The position numbers and the translations under genes are program-made. The notes below the pieces were generated by a model. That model was given only the letters and a program-made list of their open reading frames with translations. It searched no databases and was not told the origin of the DNA. A DNA stretch of 64,000 nucleotides. It comes from JANQEU01 sp965601455 (lineage in GTDB: Bacteria > Bacteroidota > Bacteroidia > Cytophagales > Cyclobacteriaceae). This document shows, in pieces, positions 18,115 to 27,414 of this stretch. The stretch covers positions 3,782,001 to 3,846,000 of the forward strand of contig OZ271831.1 of NCBI GenBank assembly GCA_965601455.1, read 5' to 3'. Position 1 is the first letter of the stretch. The number at the start of each line of letters is the position of its first letter.

Positions 18115-19344
18115 TCAGGGTCCGAATCGAAAACTATCATCCGGGGTACCAGAAAAGCACAGTGGAAAGGAGGGGAAATCACGGGTTACAACGTAGTAGT
18201 ACTCGCCATTAGGTGCCTCCGGCGTGGGGCCAAAGCGACCGTTGCATTCGTCCAGGTCTCCCGACCCATCAACAAATTCGTAATCCTGAAAATACTCACC
18301 ATCGTAGGCCCCAGATGGAGCGTTGATTCCATCACCTCCACGATCTCCACTTTTTAACTCGTAAGATGCCTCCGCCTCGGAGATAGATCCATTAGCAGTT
18401 TCGTAATACAGGTAGTAAAACGGAAAGCCATCAGCGGCATATCCAATCTTTACCATCTCCGTTCCATCGATTTCAAGATCGCTACCATAAGCTGAAGGAA
18501 GTCCATGATAATGATATTGACCGGTAGGCTGTACATGAGCATTGTTGCAGTCCAGGCCAAGATCATCTATCGATTGCAAAGCATTTCGATTCCATTCCCT
18601 GTTGGTTTGACCGGTAAATCCTGTAAAACTTTCAGCAGTATATACTTCAATGCCAACACCTGAGAAAAGTACGCCATTGACCCAACCCTGGGCGCTAGTC
18701 GAGCTGCCCGCCACGGAAGGAGTTGTCGTGGTGGTGTAAATGTTGCTTTGAGCACTGATGGAATTTGGATTCCCAATTCGTCTGTCCGTATTTGTCGGGA
18801 ACGTCCCCACACGGTGACTAGGAATATCATTAATGGAAATGGTTCTTACAGCACCGTCAACACTTTCAGCATATGACGAAGTAACTCCCAATTCACTCTC
18901 AATATCAACGGTACAATCGCTCTCATCCAGTGCGATAGAAAAGACTGATTCGTTGGAGCTCAAAGTTCTGAAAGTGGCCGCCAAAGTTTCAGAAGAGCCA
19001 GGTACAGTGACATAAATATCGTAGGTGGTCCCTGCTGTGAGACCTGAAATTTTCGATACTCCAAAAGGTCCCAAGTTTTCTGCATCCGTACCGGACGTTC
19101 CTGATCCCCGGGTGAATCCTGTTTCACCATATTCCACGGTCCAGGAGGATTCATTTCCGGATACCAACCAGGTGACAACCGCAGCGCTTTGTGAAACATT
19201 CACCACAATGTCACTGACAATATCACTGTTAGTAAAAACTTCCTGGTCATCCATTTCAACATCGTCGTCATCGCTACTACAGGAAAGAAGAAGAATTCCG
19301 AACATCGCCGGAATTATTCCTGATTTAATAAAATTCATAAGCAT
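18115..19344 (-). CDS. YHYH-domain lipoprotein with fibronectin type III-like module
   Basis: A 409-residue lipoprotein. The lipobox LLLSC places the acylated cysteine at about residue 22, followed by an SSDDDD acidic linker typical of Bacteroidota surface lipoproteins. Residues 45-128 look like a fibronectin type III-like sandwich (VTWLVSGNESSWTVEYGETG, then GLTAGTTYDIYVT). The C-terminal part is the YHYH domain, with the eponymous motif at 277-280 and the following GLPSAYG and GYAADGFPFYY stretches. YHYH proteins are often found near oxidoreductase or metal-related surface proteins; the biochemical role is undefined. The ATG two codons in (19338) is an equally good start. The downstream gene on this strand is the 207-residue membrane-anchored protein. 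Confidence 0.82.
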   Translation of the reverse strand: MLMNFIKSGIIPAMFGILLLSCSSDDDDVEMDDQEVFTNSDIVSDIVVNVSQSAAVVTWLVSGNESSWTVEYGETGFTRGSGTSGTDAENLGPFGVSKISGLTAGTTYDIYVTVPGSSETLAATFRTLSSNESVFSIALDESDCTVDIESELGVTSSYAESVDGAVRTISINDIPSHRVGTFPTNTDRRIGNPNSISAQSNIYTTTTTPSVAGSSTSAQGWVNGVLFSGVGIEVYTAESFTGFTGQTNREWNRNALQSIDDLGLDCNNAHVQPTGQYHYHGLPSAYGSDLEIDGTEMVKIGYAADGFPFYYLYYETANGSISEAEASYELKSGDRGGDGINAPSGAYDGEYFQDYEFVDGSGDLDECNGRFGPTPEAPNGEYYYVVTRDFPSFPLCFSGTPDDSFRFGP

Positions 19345-19547
19345 TAGTTTCTTGATTGATTTCTTTTGGTCATGTACCGAATGAAAAATCAGATACCCTA
19401 CTTTTTGTCACTTTTTCTGCGGTGATGCTTGATCAAGAATACCAGGATGACGGAATGAACGCACTTGAACCAACTTGAACGTTTCACCTAATACCATAGG
19501 GAGTATTTTATGTATCATTGAGAATCAAATACCTAATTCCAGACAGT

Positions 19548-20141
19548 ATGCGTAGCTTACTTTTTTTACTCCTTGCCATCTTATTTACTTTCCAAACCAG
19601 TGCCCAGAACCCCGAGGACTATTATTACGAGCTCAAAGACACCCCAGCTGACTATACAGCCGGTACCATAGCTAGCAGAGTAGTCGATGGGTTAGGTTTC
19701 CGCTTCTATTGGGCCACCGCTGATCTGCGGGATGAGGATCTCTCTTTTAAACCGACCGATGAATCAAGAACCGTTGATGAAACTATCAATCATATTTATG
19801 GCCTCACTCTAATCGTGAAGAATGCGACAGCAAAGTCACCTACGGTCTTCCCTGTGGATATACCCGAAGTTTCTTTTGAAGAAAAGCGTGCAATTATCCT
19901 TGACTTCATCAAGACAGCAAGTGGTAATCTGAAGGCGGCACAGGATGAAGATTTTGATGAATTTAATATGACATTTCAGTATGCCGACGGTAATTCCAGA
20001 TCCTACCCTTTCTGGAACGAGCTGAACGGACCAATGGCCGATGCGATATGGCATGTAGGCCAGGTGGTAATGCTGAGAAGAATGTCGGGCAACCCATTCA
20101 ATTCGAACGTAAGTCTGCTTCAAGGGAAACTCAGAAATTGA
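19548..20141 (+). CDS. exported DinB-like protein
   Basis: A 197-residue protein counted from the ATG at 19548, where a signal peptide MRSLLFLLLAILFTFQTSA begins directly; an upstream TTG at 19518 would add ten residues. The body is a DinB/DUF1569-style four-helix bundle: FRFYWATADLRDEDLSFKP, a histidine in TVDETINHIYGL, and the closing helix AIWHVGQVVMLRRMSGNP, which supplies two of the usual metal-ligand positions. DinB proteins are metal-dependent thiol-transferase-like enzymes or damage-inducible proteins. The export signal is notable but is seen in many Bacteroidota members. Monocistronic. Confidence 0.75.
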   Translation: MRSLLFLLLAILFTFQTSAQNPEDYYYELKDTPADYTAGTIASRVVDGLGFRFYWATADLRDEDLSFKPTDESRTVDETINHIYGLTLIVKNATAKSPTVFPVDIPEVSFEEKRAIILDFIKTASGNLKAAQDEDFDEFNMTFQYADGNSRSYPFWNELNGPMADAIWHVGQVVMLRRMSGNPFNSNVSLLQGKLRN

Positions 20142-20353
20142 TTATTAGCAGCTTTATGAGCGTCTGCACAAGACCCAGGTTAATGAGCAATTGCAATATG
20201 AAAGTGAGGGTATCCATTGCTTAAAGTACTCACTCGATTTAATCAATATTAATATCGAATTAGCCTGAGGCTTTCTCCTATTCATATGCCATATTTATAC
20301 ATTAGAAAATCTCGGCTAACTGGTAATTCACTCATGAATAAATGACCTAATAG

Positions 20354-20944
20354 ATGGATCATTCCCATACCCTTTCTGAAATCATAAACGGTTATTTCCA
20401 GGTATCCAGCAATCCTGCCAATCGATTGATCGGTTGCACAGAGGTAGTGGAAGTACAAAAGGACAGAACTTTTATAAAAATTGATACCTTCAATGATTTC
20501 GACTATTTTCTATTAAATGGTATTTGTAGAAGTTTCATAGTGAATCATAAGGGTGAAAGTATCTCTATTTCTTTTTTCCAGGACCGGACAATCCTGACGC
20601 CCAACATTGCCAGAACATTCAATAACCAATCAACACTGAACTTTGAGGCACTGACTGATATCACTCTTGCACGTTTCAAAGCAATAGAACTGGTCAAACT
20701 CATGCGAGAAATATCTGAAATGCGTGATTTCGCAAATGCAGTGCTTCAAAAAGAGCTGATTTTGAAATCAAAAAAGGAATTGAGCAATGCTTCGGTGAAC
20801 GCAAAAGAACGATTGATCAGGTTTAGAGAGGAATTCAACTCTCTTGAAAACCTGATTCCTCATCCCTTAATCGCTTCCTATCTGGGGATTACCAATATTT
20901 CTCTAAGCAGGATTCGTAAGGAACTTGCCAACGAGAATTACTGA
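20354..20944 (+). CDS. Crp/Fnr-family transcriptional regulator
   Basis: A 196-residue regulator. An N-terminal cyclic-nucleotide-binding-like beta-roll (about 30-110, FLLNGICRSFIVNHKGESISISFF) is joined by a long helix (about 115-145) to a C-terminal winged helix. The recognition helix is in LIASYLGITNISLSRIRKEL. There is no cysteine cluster for an Fe-S centre. It precedes a serine hydrolase gene by 100 bases on the same strand and could regulate it. Proteins of this size and style are numerous in Bacteroidota and their signals are mostly unknown. Confidence 0.88.
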   Translation: MDHSHTLSEIINGYFQVSSNPANRLIGCTEVVEVQKDRTFIKIDTFNDFDYFLLNGICRSFIVNHKGESISISFFQDRTILTPNIARTFNNQSTLNFEALTDITLARFKAIELVKLMREISEMRDFANAVLQKELILKSKKELSNASVNAKERLIRFREEFNSLENLIPHPLIASYLGITNISLSRIRKELANENY

Positions 20945-21044
20945 CCCCCTCCTGCCAGTTTTCTCCTGATTCGCTTTTTATCAAATGTTAATGAGAGGCC
21001 TTTGCAAAGGGTCAAACTTTGTACAAACCTTAAATGAAATTGAG

Positions 21045-22193
21045 ATGAGAGCATTAATTTATATCCTGGTATTTGTAACGATGACTTCTTGTCAAAACCA
21101 AATAAAAACGAATGACATGGAAAACCTTGATAAACATCTACAGTCGTTAGTGGATAAGGAGAAGACTCCTTCTGTTTCCTACTTACTTTTCAATGAGAAT
21201 GATATTCTGCACGAATTTCGATCAGGAAATGCTGATATTTCCGGGAAAAGCAAGGTCACAGACAAGACAACATATACTGGATTTTCCGTAACCAAAACTT
21301 TCACAGCGCTGGCTATCCTTCAGCTTGCAGAAAAAGAACTAATTTCCATTGAAGATAGAGTAGTAGAATACGTGCCAGATTTTCCTTATGGAAATGAAAT
21401 CACCATTCGCCAGCTACTGTCGCATTCCGGTGGACTTCCAAATCCTTTACCTCTCAAGTGGATCCATTCCCCCGAGGAAAATTCGTCTTTTGATAGAAAT
21501 GAATTCTACCAAAAAATCTTTGAGGATAACCCAAAAGTCAAATCTGGTCCTAACGAAAAGTTCTCCTATTCGAATTTGGGATTTTTCACCCTCGGTCGGG
21601 TAATTGAGAATGTTACAGGAGAAAAGTACGAGAATTATATCCGCAAGAGTATTATCGATCCGCTGGGCATAGAAGAAACCGAGCTAGGATTTGAAATCAG
21701 AGATGAAGTGCCACATGCCAAAGGCTACCAAAAGAAAATGAGCTTTATGAATTTCATGCTTGGATTCCTGATGGACAAGTCAAAATGGGTGAATCAGACA
21801 GAGGGAAAATGGATATCATTTAATGATATGCTCCTGAACGGTGCATCCCACGGTGGTCTTATTGGCACACCAGCAAGCTTCGCCAAGTACATCCAGGGGC
21901 TGCTCAGGACCGACGGCGTGTTGATCTCCGAAGACTCTAAGAAAATGCTATTTGAAGAGAATTTGAATAACTCCAATGAAGCTACAGGAATGTGCTTGTC
22001 CTGGTTCAAAGGTGAACTCAATGGACGAAGCTATTACTCACATGCCGGAGGTGGAGCGGGTTATTACTGTGAAATTCGAATATATCCTGAAGAGGGTGTA
22101 GGTAGTGTGGTGATGTTCAACAGAACGGGAGTCAAAGACGAGAGAATCCTGAGTGAATTTGATAAATATTACTTCCAGGATGCAATCTTATAA
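21045..22193 (+). CDS. beta-lactamase-fold serine hydrolase, lipoprotein
   Basis: A 382-residue class C beta-lactamase/D-aminopeptidase-like hydrolase counted from the ATG at 21045. The frame extends upstream to 20985, but the internal start puts a lipobox at once (VTMTSC, cysteine 16). The catalytic SxxK is SVTK at 81-84, the second motif is YSN in FSYSNLGFF, and the third is HAGGG. These enzymes act on D-amino-acid peptides, esters or amides; few of them are real beta-lactamases. It lies downstream of the Crp/Fnr regulator. It is one of five members of the fold in this window and is not close to the other four. Confidence 0.88.
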   Translation: MRALIYILVFVTMTSCQNQIKTNDMENLDKHLQSLVDKEKTPSVSYLLFNENDILHEFRSGNADISGKSKVTDKTTYTGFSVTKTFTALAILQLAEKELISIEDRVVEYVPDFPYGNEITIRQLLSHSGGLPNPLPLKWIHSPEENSSFDRNEFYQKIFEDNPKVKSGPNEKFSYSNLGFFTLGRVIENVTGEKYENYIRKSIIDPLGIEETELGFEIRDEVPHAKGYQKKMSFMNFMLGFLMDKSKWVNQTEGKWISFNDMLLNGASHGGLIGTPASFAKYIQGLLRTDGVLISEDSKKMLFEENLNNSNEATGMCLSWFKGELNGRSYYSHAGGGAGYYCEIRIYPEEGVGSVVMFNRTGVKDERILSEFDKYYFQDAIL

Positions 22194-22268
22194 CCAACAT
22201 ACAGCAAGTGCCGGATGATTACCTAGGGAAAAGAGATAATGAAGTCCAGTAAGGTTTGAACAAAAAGA

Positions 22269-22300
22269 ATCCCCTCATTTTACTTTTAAAATGAGGGGAT
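22269..22300. terminator. Rho-independent terminator between convergent genes
   Basis: A perfect 14-bp stem, ATCCCCTCATTTTA (22269-22282) and TAAAATGAGGGGAT (22287-22300), with a 4-base loop. An A-rich left flank gives a T-rich tail on the minus strand. It separates the serine hydrolase from the convergent DUF4386 gene. Confidence 0.88.
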
Positions 22301-22324
22301 CAAGTTTCTGTTGAGTCTCTTCAT

Positions 22325-23002
22325 TTAAGACTCTCTCCTCCCCTTGATCAACAGAAATAGAGTTAACCCCACTTCACCGACAGCCGCTGAGAATCCAACG
22401 ATCAGTGCAGTATACTCTTCATACCCCGGGACATTGAAATTACCAAACGTCTCTATCAGATAACCCATTGCTGAGCCCATCAACAACACTCCGAATATTT
22501 TTGGAATTGCGGTAGACTTATAAATAGATACACCCAACAGGAAGCAATGCAATCCAAAGAATCCTCCGGCTATCAGATAGCCGTATCTGTGTGCCTCCAT
22601 GAATAACAGGCTCAATGACTGAAGTTGAGCTTCATCGAAAACACTAAGAAATTCTGCCCCTCCGAGCACCTGGTACGCCAGGTAATGATTTAACAGGTTC
22701 AGGCTACCAATTGCAGGGTGAGCGATTAAACGAAGGGCTGCAGACACCATTGCGAGGTTCTTTCCATAGGGCTTAAACATTTGATAAAACATTACCGAGA
22801 TTATCGCGTCGATGATAAAAGCCACTAAATCCAGTGACAAACCCAGTCTGAACAGACTTTCGTTTTGGAGAATGTTGTTGGCCGTTGCTACGGCATCCCC
22901 GGAAACAACCAGGGTTCCGCGAACATATCCCTGGCTGAAACCGGCACAGATGATTACCAATAGGTAAAGGACACCGGTTAGTTTATAGGTATTTTTTTCC
23001 AT
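22325..23002 (-). CDS. DUF4386 membrane protein
   Basis: A 225-residue protein with about six transmembrane helices. The opening YKLTGVLYLLVIICAGFSQGYVRG, the LFRLGLSLDLVAFIIDAIISVMFY segment and the GFFGLHCFLLGVSIYKS segment are characteristic of DUF4386. Function is unknown. It follows the MDR oxidoreductase by 48 bases on the same strand and is probably co-transcribed with it and perhaps with the TolB-TPR-AraC regulator further upstream. A diverged paralogue lies at 48098. Confidence 0.85.
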   Translation of the reverse strand: MEKNTYKLTGVLYLLVIICAGFSQGYVRGTLVVSGDAVATANNILQNESLFRLGLSLDLVAFIIDAIISVMFYQMFKPYGKNLAMVSAALRLIAHPAIGSLNLLNHYLAYQVLGGAEFLSVFDEAQLQSLSLLFMEAHRYGYLIAGGFFGLHCFLLGVSIYKSTAIPKIFGVLLMGSAMGYLIETFGNFNVPGYEEYTALIVGFSAAVGEVGLTLFLLIKGRRES

Positions 23003-23050
23003 GATTATAGTTTTTTTTTAATGTTATGCTAATGATTGTATGAGTCGATA

Positions 23051-24037
23051 TCAGGAATAGATGACGACGTTCCCTTTCTTATGACCGCCGTCTATGTATT
23101 GGTGAGCTTCAGCTAATTTTTCCAGCGGAAATTGTCGGTCTATTACCGTCTGAAGCTTGCCGGCTCGGTATATTTCCAAAACCTGTGCCAGCATGTTTCT
23201 CAATTTGTCTTCCTTATTGGTCCCCGTGGCCTCAAATTTTGCTTTCTTACTACCGAACATTGACGTCTTTATCATGTCCATCAATAGCGGGAATTGTAAG
23301 ACCGGAGATAGATAAACACCATTTTCCTTTAGGACACCTTTTGAAGAATTGAAAGAGCTTTTCCCCACCGTGTCATATACAAAATCGAAGCGATCACTCG
23401 TTTGGGTAAAATCTTCTTGCTTGTAATCAATGACTTTGTCAGCCCCAAGGGATTTTACAAAACCTACATTTTTTGTACCGCAAACTGCGGTGACTTCTGC
23501 ACCAAGATGTTTAGCTATTTGGACAGCGGAAGTTCCCAATGCACCGGCAGCTCCATTAATCAGAACCTTCTGACCTGGTTTAATATCGGCAATCACTTTC
23601 AGAAAATTGAAGGAGGTTAGGTGACCGTCACAAAAATTTGAGGCCTCAGAGAAATCCATTTCATCGGGAAGTGGAAGAATAACACCTTCCTCGGATATGG
23701 TCAGGTATTGAGCATTCGAGCTGAAGCCAAAAGCCGTTTCACCAAACACACGATCTCCTATCTTAAAGTTTTTGACTTCATCCCCGATTCCTTCAATTAC
23801 ACCGGCAAATCCTGTGCCTGGTATCGGCGCTTTAGGTTTTGTTAACCCGATAAATAATCTGGCGAAATAGGGTTTTCCTGTTCGCATCATACTATCAGCG
23901 GTGGTTGCTGCTGATGTCTTTACTTTCACCAGAACCTCATTGGCTTTGGGTGTAGGCTTGTTCACTTCTTGTAGTTGTAATACATCAGGAGATCCGTATC
24001 CTGTAATTACCATAGCTTTCATTTTTTCTGTTGTCAT
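23051..24037 (-). CDS. zinc-independent MDR oxidoreductase (quinone oxidoreductase-like)
   Basis: A 328-residue medium-chain dehydrogenase/reductase. The GroES-like half starts MVITGYGSPDVLQLQEV, and the Rossmann half has the loop VLINGAAGALGTSAVQIAK and a basic AVCGTKN segment suggesting NADPH. Structural-zinc cysteines are absent, as in the quinone oxidoreductase/enoyl reductase branch. It is the second gene of a minus-strand run (regulator, oxidoreductase, DUF4386). It is paralogous to the protein at 26481, on the other side of the regulator. The role is probably reduction of reactive quinones, enones or NAD(P)H-dependent detoxification. Confidence 0.88.
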   Translation of the reverse strand: MTTEKMKAMVITGYGSPDVLQLQEVNKPTPKANEVLVKVKTSAATTADSMMRTGKPYFARLFIGLTKPKAPIPGTGFAGVIEGIGDEVKNFKIGDRVFGETAFGFSSNAQYLTISEEGVILPLPDEMDFSEASNFCDGHLTSFNFLKVIADIKPGQKVLINGAAGALGTSAVQIAKHLGAEVTAVCGTKNVGFVKSLGADKVIDYKQEDFTQTSDRFDFVYDTVGKSSFNSSKGVLKENGVYLSPVLQFPLLMDMIKTSMFGSKKAKFEATGTNKEDKLRNMLAQVLEIYRAGKLQTVIDRQFPLEKLAEAHQYIDGGHKKGNVVIYS

Positions 24038-24139
24038 GAGTTTTAATTTTTTCGTTCATGACAAAAAGAGCTATTGCCTTACACCTGTTTGTTCGGGATT
24101 ATTTTTAGTGGTTCCGAATTATAAAACAGAACCTTTTTC

Positions 24140-25924
24140 TTACGACACCTGGCTTTTCTGGTAGGCTTTTGGGGTCATTCCTACCTCCTTTTTGAAGGCC
24201 GTATTGAAAACCGTCTTCGAATTAAACCCACTTTCGTAAGCCAAACCGATTAGTGAAATATGCGAATTAGACGGATCGACCACTAGTTTCTTGAAATGAT
24301 CAATCCTCCGTTGATTGATGAACTCATTGAAGTTCTTATCCACCTGATCATTTAATAACCATGAGAGTTGATTTGGGTGTATATCAATACTATCGGCTAA
24401 TAGTCTAAGAGTCAGAGAAGGATTGAGATAAGGCTTATCCTCATCCATAAACGCATTGAGCTTAGCCAGGTATGCCTTAATGGTGTCCTTGTCCAAGCTG
24501 GGAGCGACCGCTTTCTTCCTAATGAGCTCAGAACCGGGTTCAGGATAGATTTTTAGATGTGATTCCTGGTATTTTGGCTCTTGATGAATTCTCGCCCCAA
24601 GTGGATCACTGAAACCAAGAAATAGAATCGAAGATTGGTGCTCGAATAGGTTGTTCAATACGCCGTAGGCTTCATCAAATCTACCCAGGATGGCAAAAGC
24701 CAAAAACAGATAGGAATGAGCATGGTGTGCTGATGGGTTATTTGCACTCTCAATTAATTCAACCAGGTGTTGGGATTGGTCATGGCCTTGTGAAATATCA
24801 ATGAGACATAACATACCTACTCTCTCATCTGGAGTCAACAAACCTTGTGGTACTGCTTGCACCTGGGCTTGCGCTGCCTCAAATTCTTTCCGCAGGATCT
24901 TCGTCTTGACGCTGAGGTGGAGAGCTGGAAGGTTCTTATCATTTTGCTTTAACAGGTCTATGAGTATCGAATTTGCCCGATCCAGTTCACCAGTCGAATA
25001 GTAATAATTGGCTTCAAAGAATAGGGTCTCCTGGTTTAACGGATCAATGGACTTTGCAAAATGGATGTACTCTTTTGCTTTTTTGAAATTACCATTGAGT
25101 GTAAAGAGAAAAGAAAGAAAGCGGAGCGATTGAGAATGTGTCGGTACACTTGCCAATGCCTTCTTACCATACTCAAGGGCCGAAAGAAAATTAGCTTCGG
25201 TAAACAAAGCCTGATTACCCAGCATAAAATTCAGCCCGGCATGGTTAGGATCGATTTTTTTCGCCGTATCCATGGAAACAACTGCTTTCTGCCAGGCTTC
25301 CTCCCTCGGAGCGAATCCAGCAACCGCCAAGAAGCTGTAACCGTCCGCCAGTCCGACATGGGCATCAATAATATTCCCGTCAATTACCAATGCCTGTTCA
25401 AACCAATCAATAGCAACCTGGGTGTCTTCAGGATTCCACCTTGCGAAATGAAATCTTCCTTTTAGATAATGTTCATAGGCCTGGAGATTGTCTGTATGAT
25501 TATCCATAAGGTGATCATCAATATCCAGGTGCCCGAGGTGCTCGCGTAACTCGTCGGCAATAAGTAGACTGATTTCATCCTGTACCTCAAAAAGGTTCTC
25601 CATGGGTCGATCCCAGGACTTAGACCAAAAGTTTGAGTCATCCTCCACATTAATCAATTGAGCGCTGATCCGAAGTGCATTCCCCCCAATCCTAACGCTT
25701 CCTTCCAATATGATACTCACATTCAGTCTTTCACCAATGTCTTTGATAGATTGTTGGTGATTCTTGAAAATAAAACTCGAGGTCCTGGAGATTACCCGCA
25801 ATTGCTGGATTTTGGCCAAGGCATGAATGATCTCTTCCGTGATACCATCGCAAAAGAACTCATTACTAGTGTCGTCTGATATGTTCCTGAAAGGGAGAAC
25901 CGCTATGGATCTTTGGTTAGTCAA
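24140..25924 (-). CDS. TolB-like / TPR / AraC-HTH fusion regulator
   Basis: A 594-residue cytoplasmic protein. Residues 1-115 are a TolB/FlgO-like (adenylate-cyclase-associated) N-domain: SIAVLPFRNISDDTSNEFF, ITEEIIHALA and LEGSVRIGGNALRISAQLI. Residues about 140-430 form a run of tetratricopeptide repeats. Residues about 490-594 are an AraC-type double helix-turn-helix domain, with HPNQLSWLLNDQVDKNFNEF and IGLAYESGFNSKTVFNTAF, ending in the typical GMTPKAYQ. There is no transmembrane helix. The design suggests that the TolB/TPR half senses a protein or nucleotide signal and controls DNA binding. It sits between two paralogous oxidoreductase genes, one on each strand, which are likely targets. 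Confidence 0.85.
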   Translation of the reverse strand: MTNQRSIAVLPFRNISDDTSNEFFCDGITEEIIHALAKIQQLRVISRTSSFIFKNHQQSIKDIGERLNVSIILEGSVRIGGNALRISAQLINVEDDSNFWSKSWDRPMENLFEVQDEISLLIADELREHLGHLDIDDHLMDNHTDNLQAYEHYLKGRFHFARWNPEDTQVAIDWFEQALVIDGNIIDAHVGLADGYSFLAVAGFAPREEAWQKAVVSMDTAKKIDPNHAGLNFMLGNQALFTEANFLSALEYGKKALASVPTHSQSLRFLSFLFTLNGNFKKAKEYIHFAKSIDPLNQETLFFEANYYYSTGELDRANSILIDLLKQNDKNLPALHLSVKTKILRKEFEAAQAQVQAVPQGLLTPDERVGMLCLIDISQGHDQSQHLVELIESANNPSAHHAHSYLFLAFAILGRFDEAYGVLNNLFEHQSSILFLGFSDPLGARIHQEPKYQESHLKIYPEPGSELIRKKAVAPSLDKDTIKAYLAKLNAFMDEDKPYLNPSLTLRLLADSIDIHPNQLSWLLNDQVDKNFNEFINQRRIDHFKKLVVDPSNSHISLIGLAYESGFNSKTVFNTAFKKEVGMTPKAYQKSQVS

Positions 25925-26480
25925 TGGGATAGTATCTTCTCCGAAAATAGCATGACTTCATGGAAGTGGGAAGAGAAAAACTAAAGGAACTGACTCCATT
26001 TTCAGGTTTTTTATAAAATCCCAGCCGATGTGACCGTAATTCCGAAAGGATCATACTATTCAAACTGATTCTCGCGGGTTTAAAACCAACGCCTACAGAT
26101 ATGATCCTGACCAGGAGGTAGAACGTCCCGTAGTTGGAGCCAGGGGCACAATGAATTCCTACCTGTCTCTAGCTTTATTTTTCAATGGTCAGTATCTCAG
26201 ACCACGATTTAATATCCTCGAGCTCTTTGTAGCGACCTTTCGAAGGTTCGTCGACAACCTGCGGTAGCATGAAATTTACCCTTCTTAGCCACCTCTTCAA
26301 TTACCGACTTCATCGATTCGATCTAGACCGATACACACCAAATGAACGCAGTCCAATTTTAACAGCTAATTGTTTGTGGAATATTAAGAAATGAATTCTT
26401 AATCCTTTTGTTCTTACACTACAAATACGCATAGTTTTGACTTTGCAGTAACCTAAGACCTAAAACCGATCAGAATCGAT
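25925..26480. other. 556-base gap with decayed coding remnants only
   Basis: No intact gene is visible. On the minus strand, ATG at 26313 opens MKSVIEEVAKKGKF, and a frame one base away continues from ATG 26270 with MLPQVVDEPSKGRYKELEDI to a stop at 26175. Removing one base would join them into one plausible C-terminal protein end. On the plus strand a frame containing KTNAYRYDPDQEVERPVVG ends around 26266. I do not recognise a family in either. The promoters of the two flanking divergent genes must also lie here. Confidence 0.35.
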
Positions 26481-27401
26481 ATGAAAGCAGCAATCTGTCC
26501 GAAATACGGACCACCAGAAGTTTTGGAAATTCGGGATGTAAAGAAACCTACTCCTAAGAAGAATGAGGTTTTAGTGAAAGTAATCTCCGCTTCCGTTAAC
26601 TCGGGTGACGTCAGGATCAGAGGACTTAAGGTTGAGGGAGTTATGAAAGTTGTGATGCGTCTGGCACTAGGATTTTCAAAACCACGAAAACCCATTTTGG
26701 GTGTCGTATTTTCTGGTATTGTAGAGCAGGTAGGAGAAGCTGTGACTGACTTTAAAGTAGGTCAGGAAGTATATGGCTCGACCGGGTTCAAACAAGGTTG
26801 CCATGCTGAGTATGTCTGTATTTCAGAAAAGAAGGTGATTACTGATAAGCCAAAAGGCGCTTCCTTTGAGGAAGCTGCAGCTATCCCCTTTGGTGGTCAA
26901 ACTGCCCTTTATTTCCTTGCTAAGGCAGGAATTGAAGAATTGACCAACCCAAATGTATTGATCTACGGAGCTACCGGTGCAGTAGGAACCGCTGCTGTAC
27001 AGATTGCAAAATATCATGGTGCGACAGTAACTGCTGTTTGTAGTTCAAGGGGGAAGGAACTTGTTGAAAAACTGCAAGCAGACCAAATAATCCAATACGA
27101 CAAGGAAGATTTCACCAAGGTTCCTCATAAATTTGACATCATTCTTGATGCCGTGGGGAAGACCAGCAAAAAAGAATGTGCACCTCTTCTAACTCCAGGT
27201 GGAAAGTTTTTCACCGTAGAGGCTATGGACATAGCTGACGAGAAAAAGGAATACCTCGATTTGTTATCCCAACTTTTTGAAGGGAATAAATACAATCCAG
27301 TTGTCGATAAGGTGTATCCACTGGAAGAAGTTCAGGAAGCGCACAGGTATGTGGATACCGGGAAAAAGAAGGGGAACGTAGTTTTAAGAATTGCTGAATA
27401 G
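26481..27401 (+). CDS. MDR-family NAD(P)H oxidoreductase (quinone oxidoreductase-like)
   Basis: A 306-residue medium-chain reductase, paralogous to the one at 23051: CPKYGPPEVLEIRDVKKP at the start, then VLIYGATGAVGTAAVQIAK as the nucleotide-binding loop and AVCSSRG after the second strand. Zinc ligands are missing. It opens a three-gene plus-strand operon with a serine hydrolase 13 bases later (from ATG 27415) and a small beta-barrel protein overlapping that one. The divergent TolB-TPR-AraC gene lies 556 bases upstream and is a candidate regulator. Confidence 0.88.
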   Translation: MKAAICPKYGPPEVLEIRDVKKPTPKKNEVLVKVISASVNSGDVRIRGLKVEGVMKVVMRLALGFSKPRKPILGVVFSGIVEQVGEAVTDFKVGQEVYGSTGFKQGCHAEYVCISEKKVITDKPKGASFEEAAAIPFGGQTALYFLAKAGIEELTNPNVLIYGATGAVGTAAVQIAKYHGATVTAVCSSRGKELVEKLQADQIIQYDKEDFTKVPHKFDIILDAVGKTSKKECAPLLTPGGKFFTVEAMDIADEKKEYLDLLSQLFEGNKYNPVVDKVYPLEEVQEAHRYVDTGKKKGNVVLRIAE

Positions 27402-27414
27402 AATACAAACATTT

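Noticed and set aside
26481..27401. Assignment of the MDR proteins as zinc alcohol dehydrogenases
   Set aside because: The cysteine ligands of structural and catalytic zinc are absent, so a quinone-oxidoreductase-type call is preferred.
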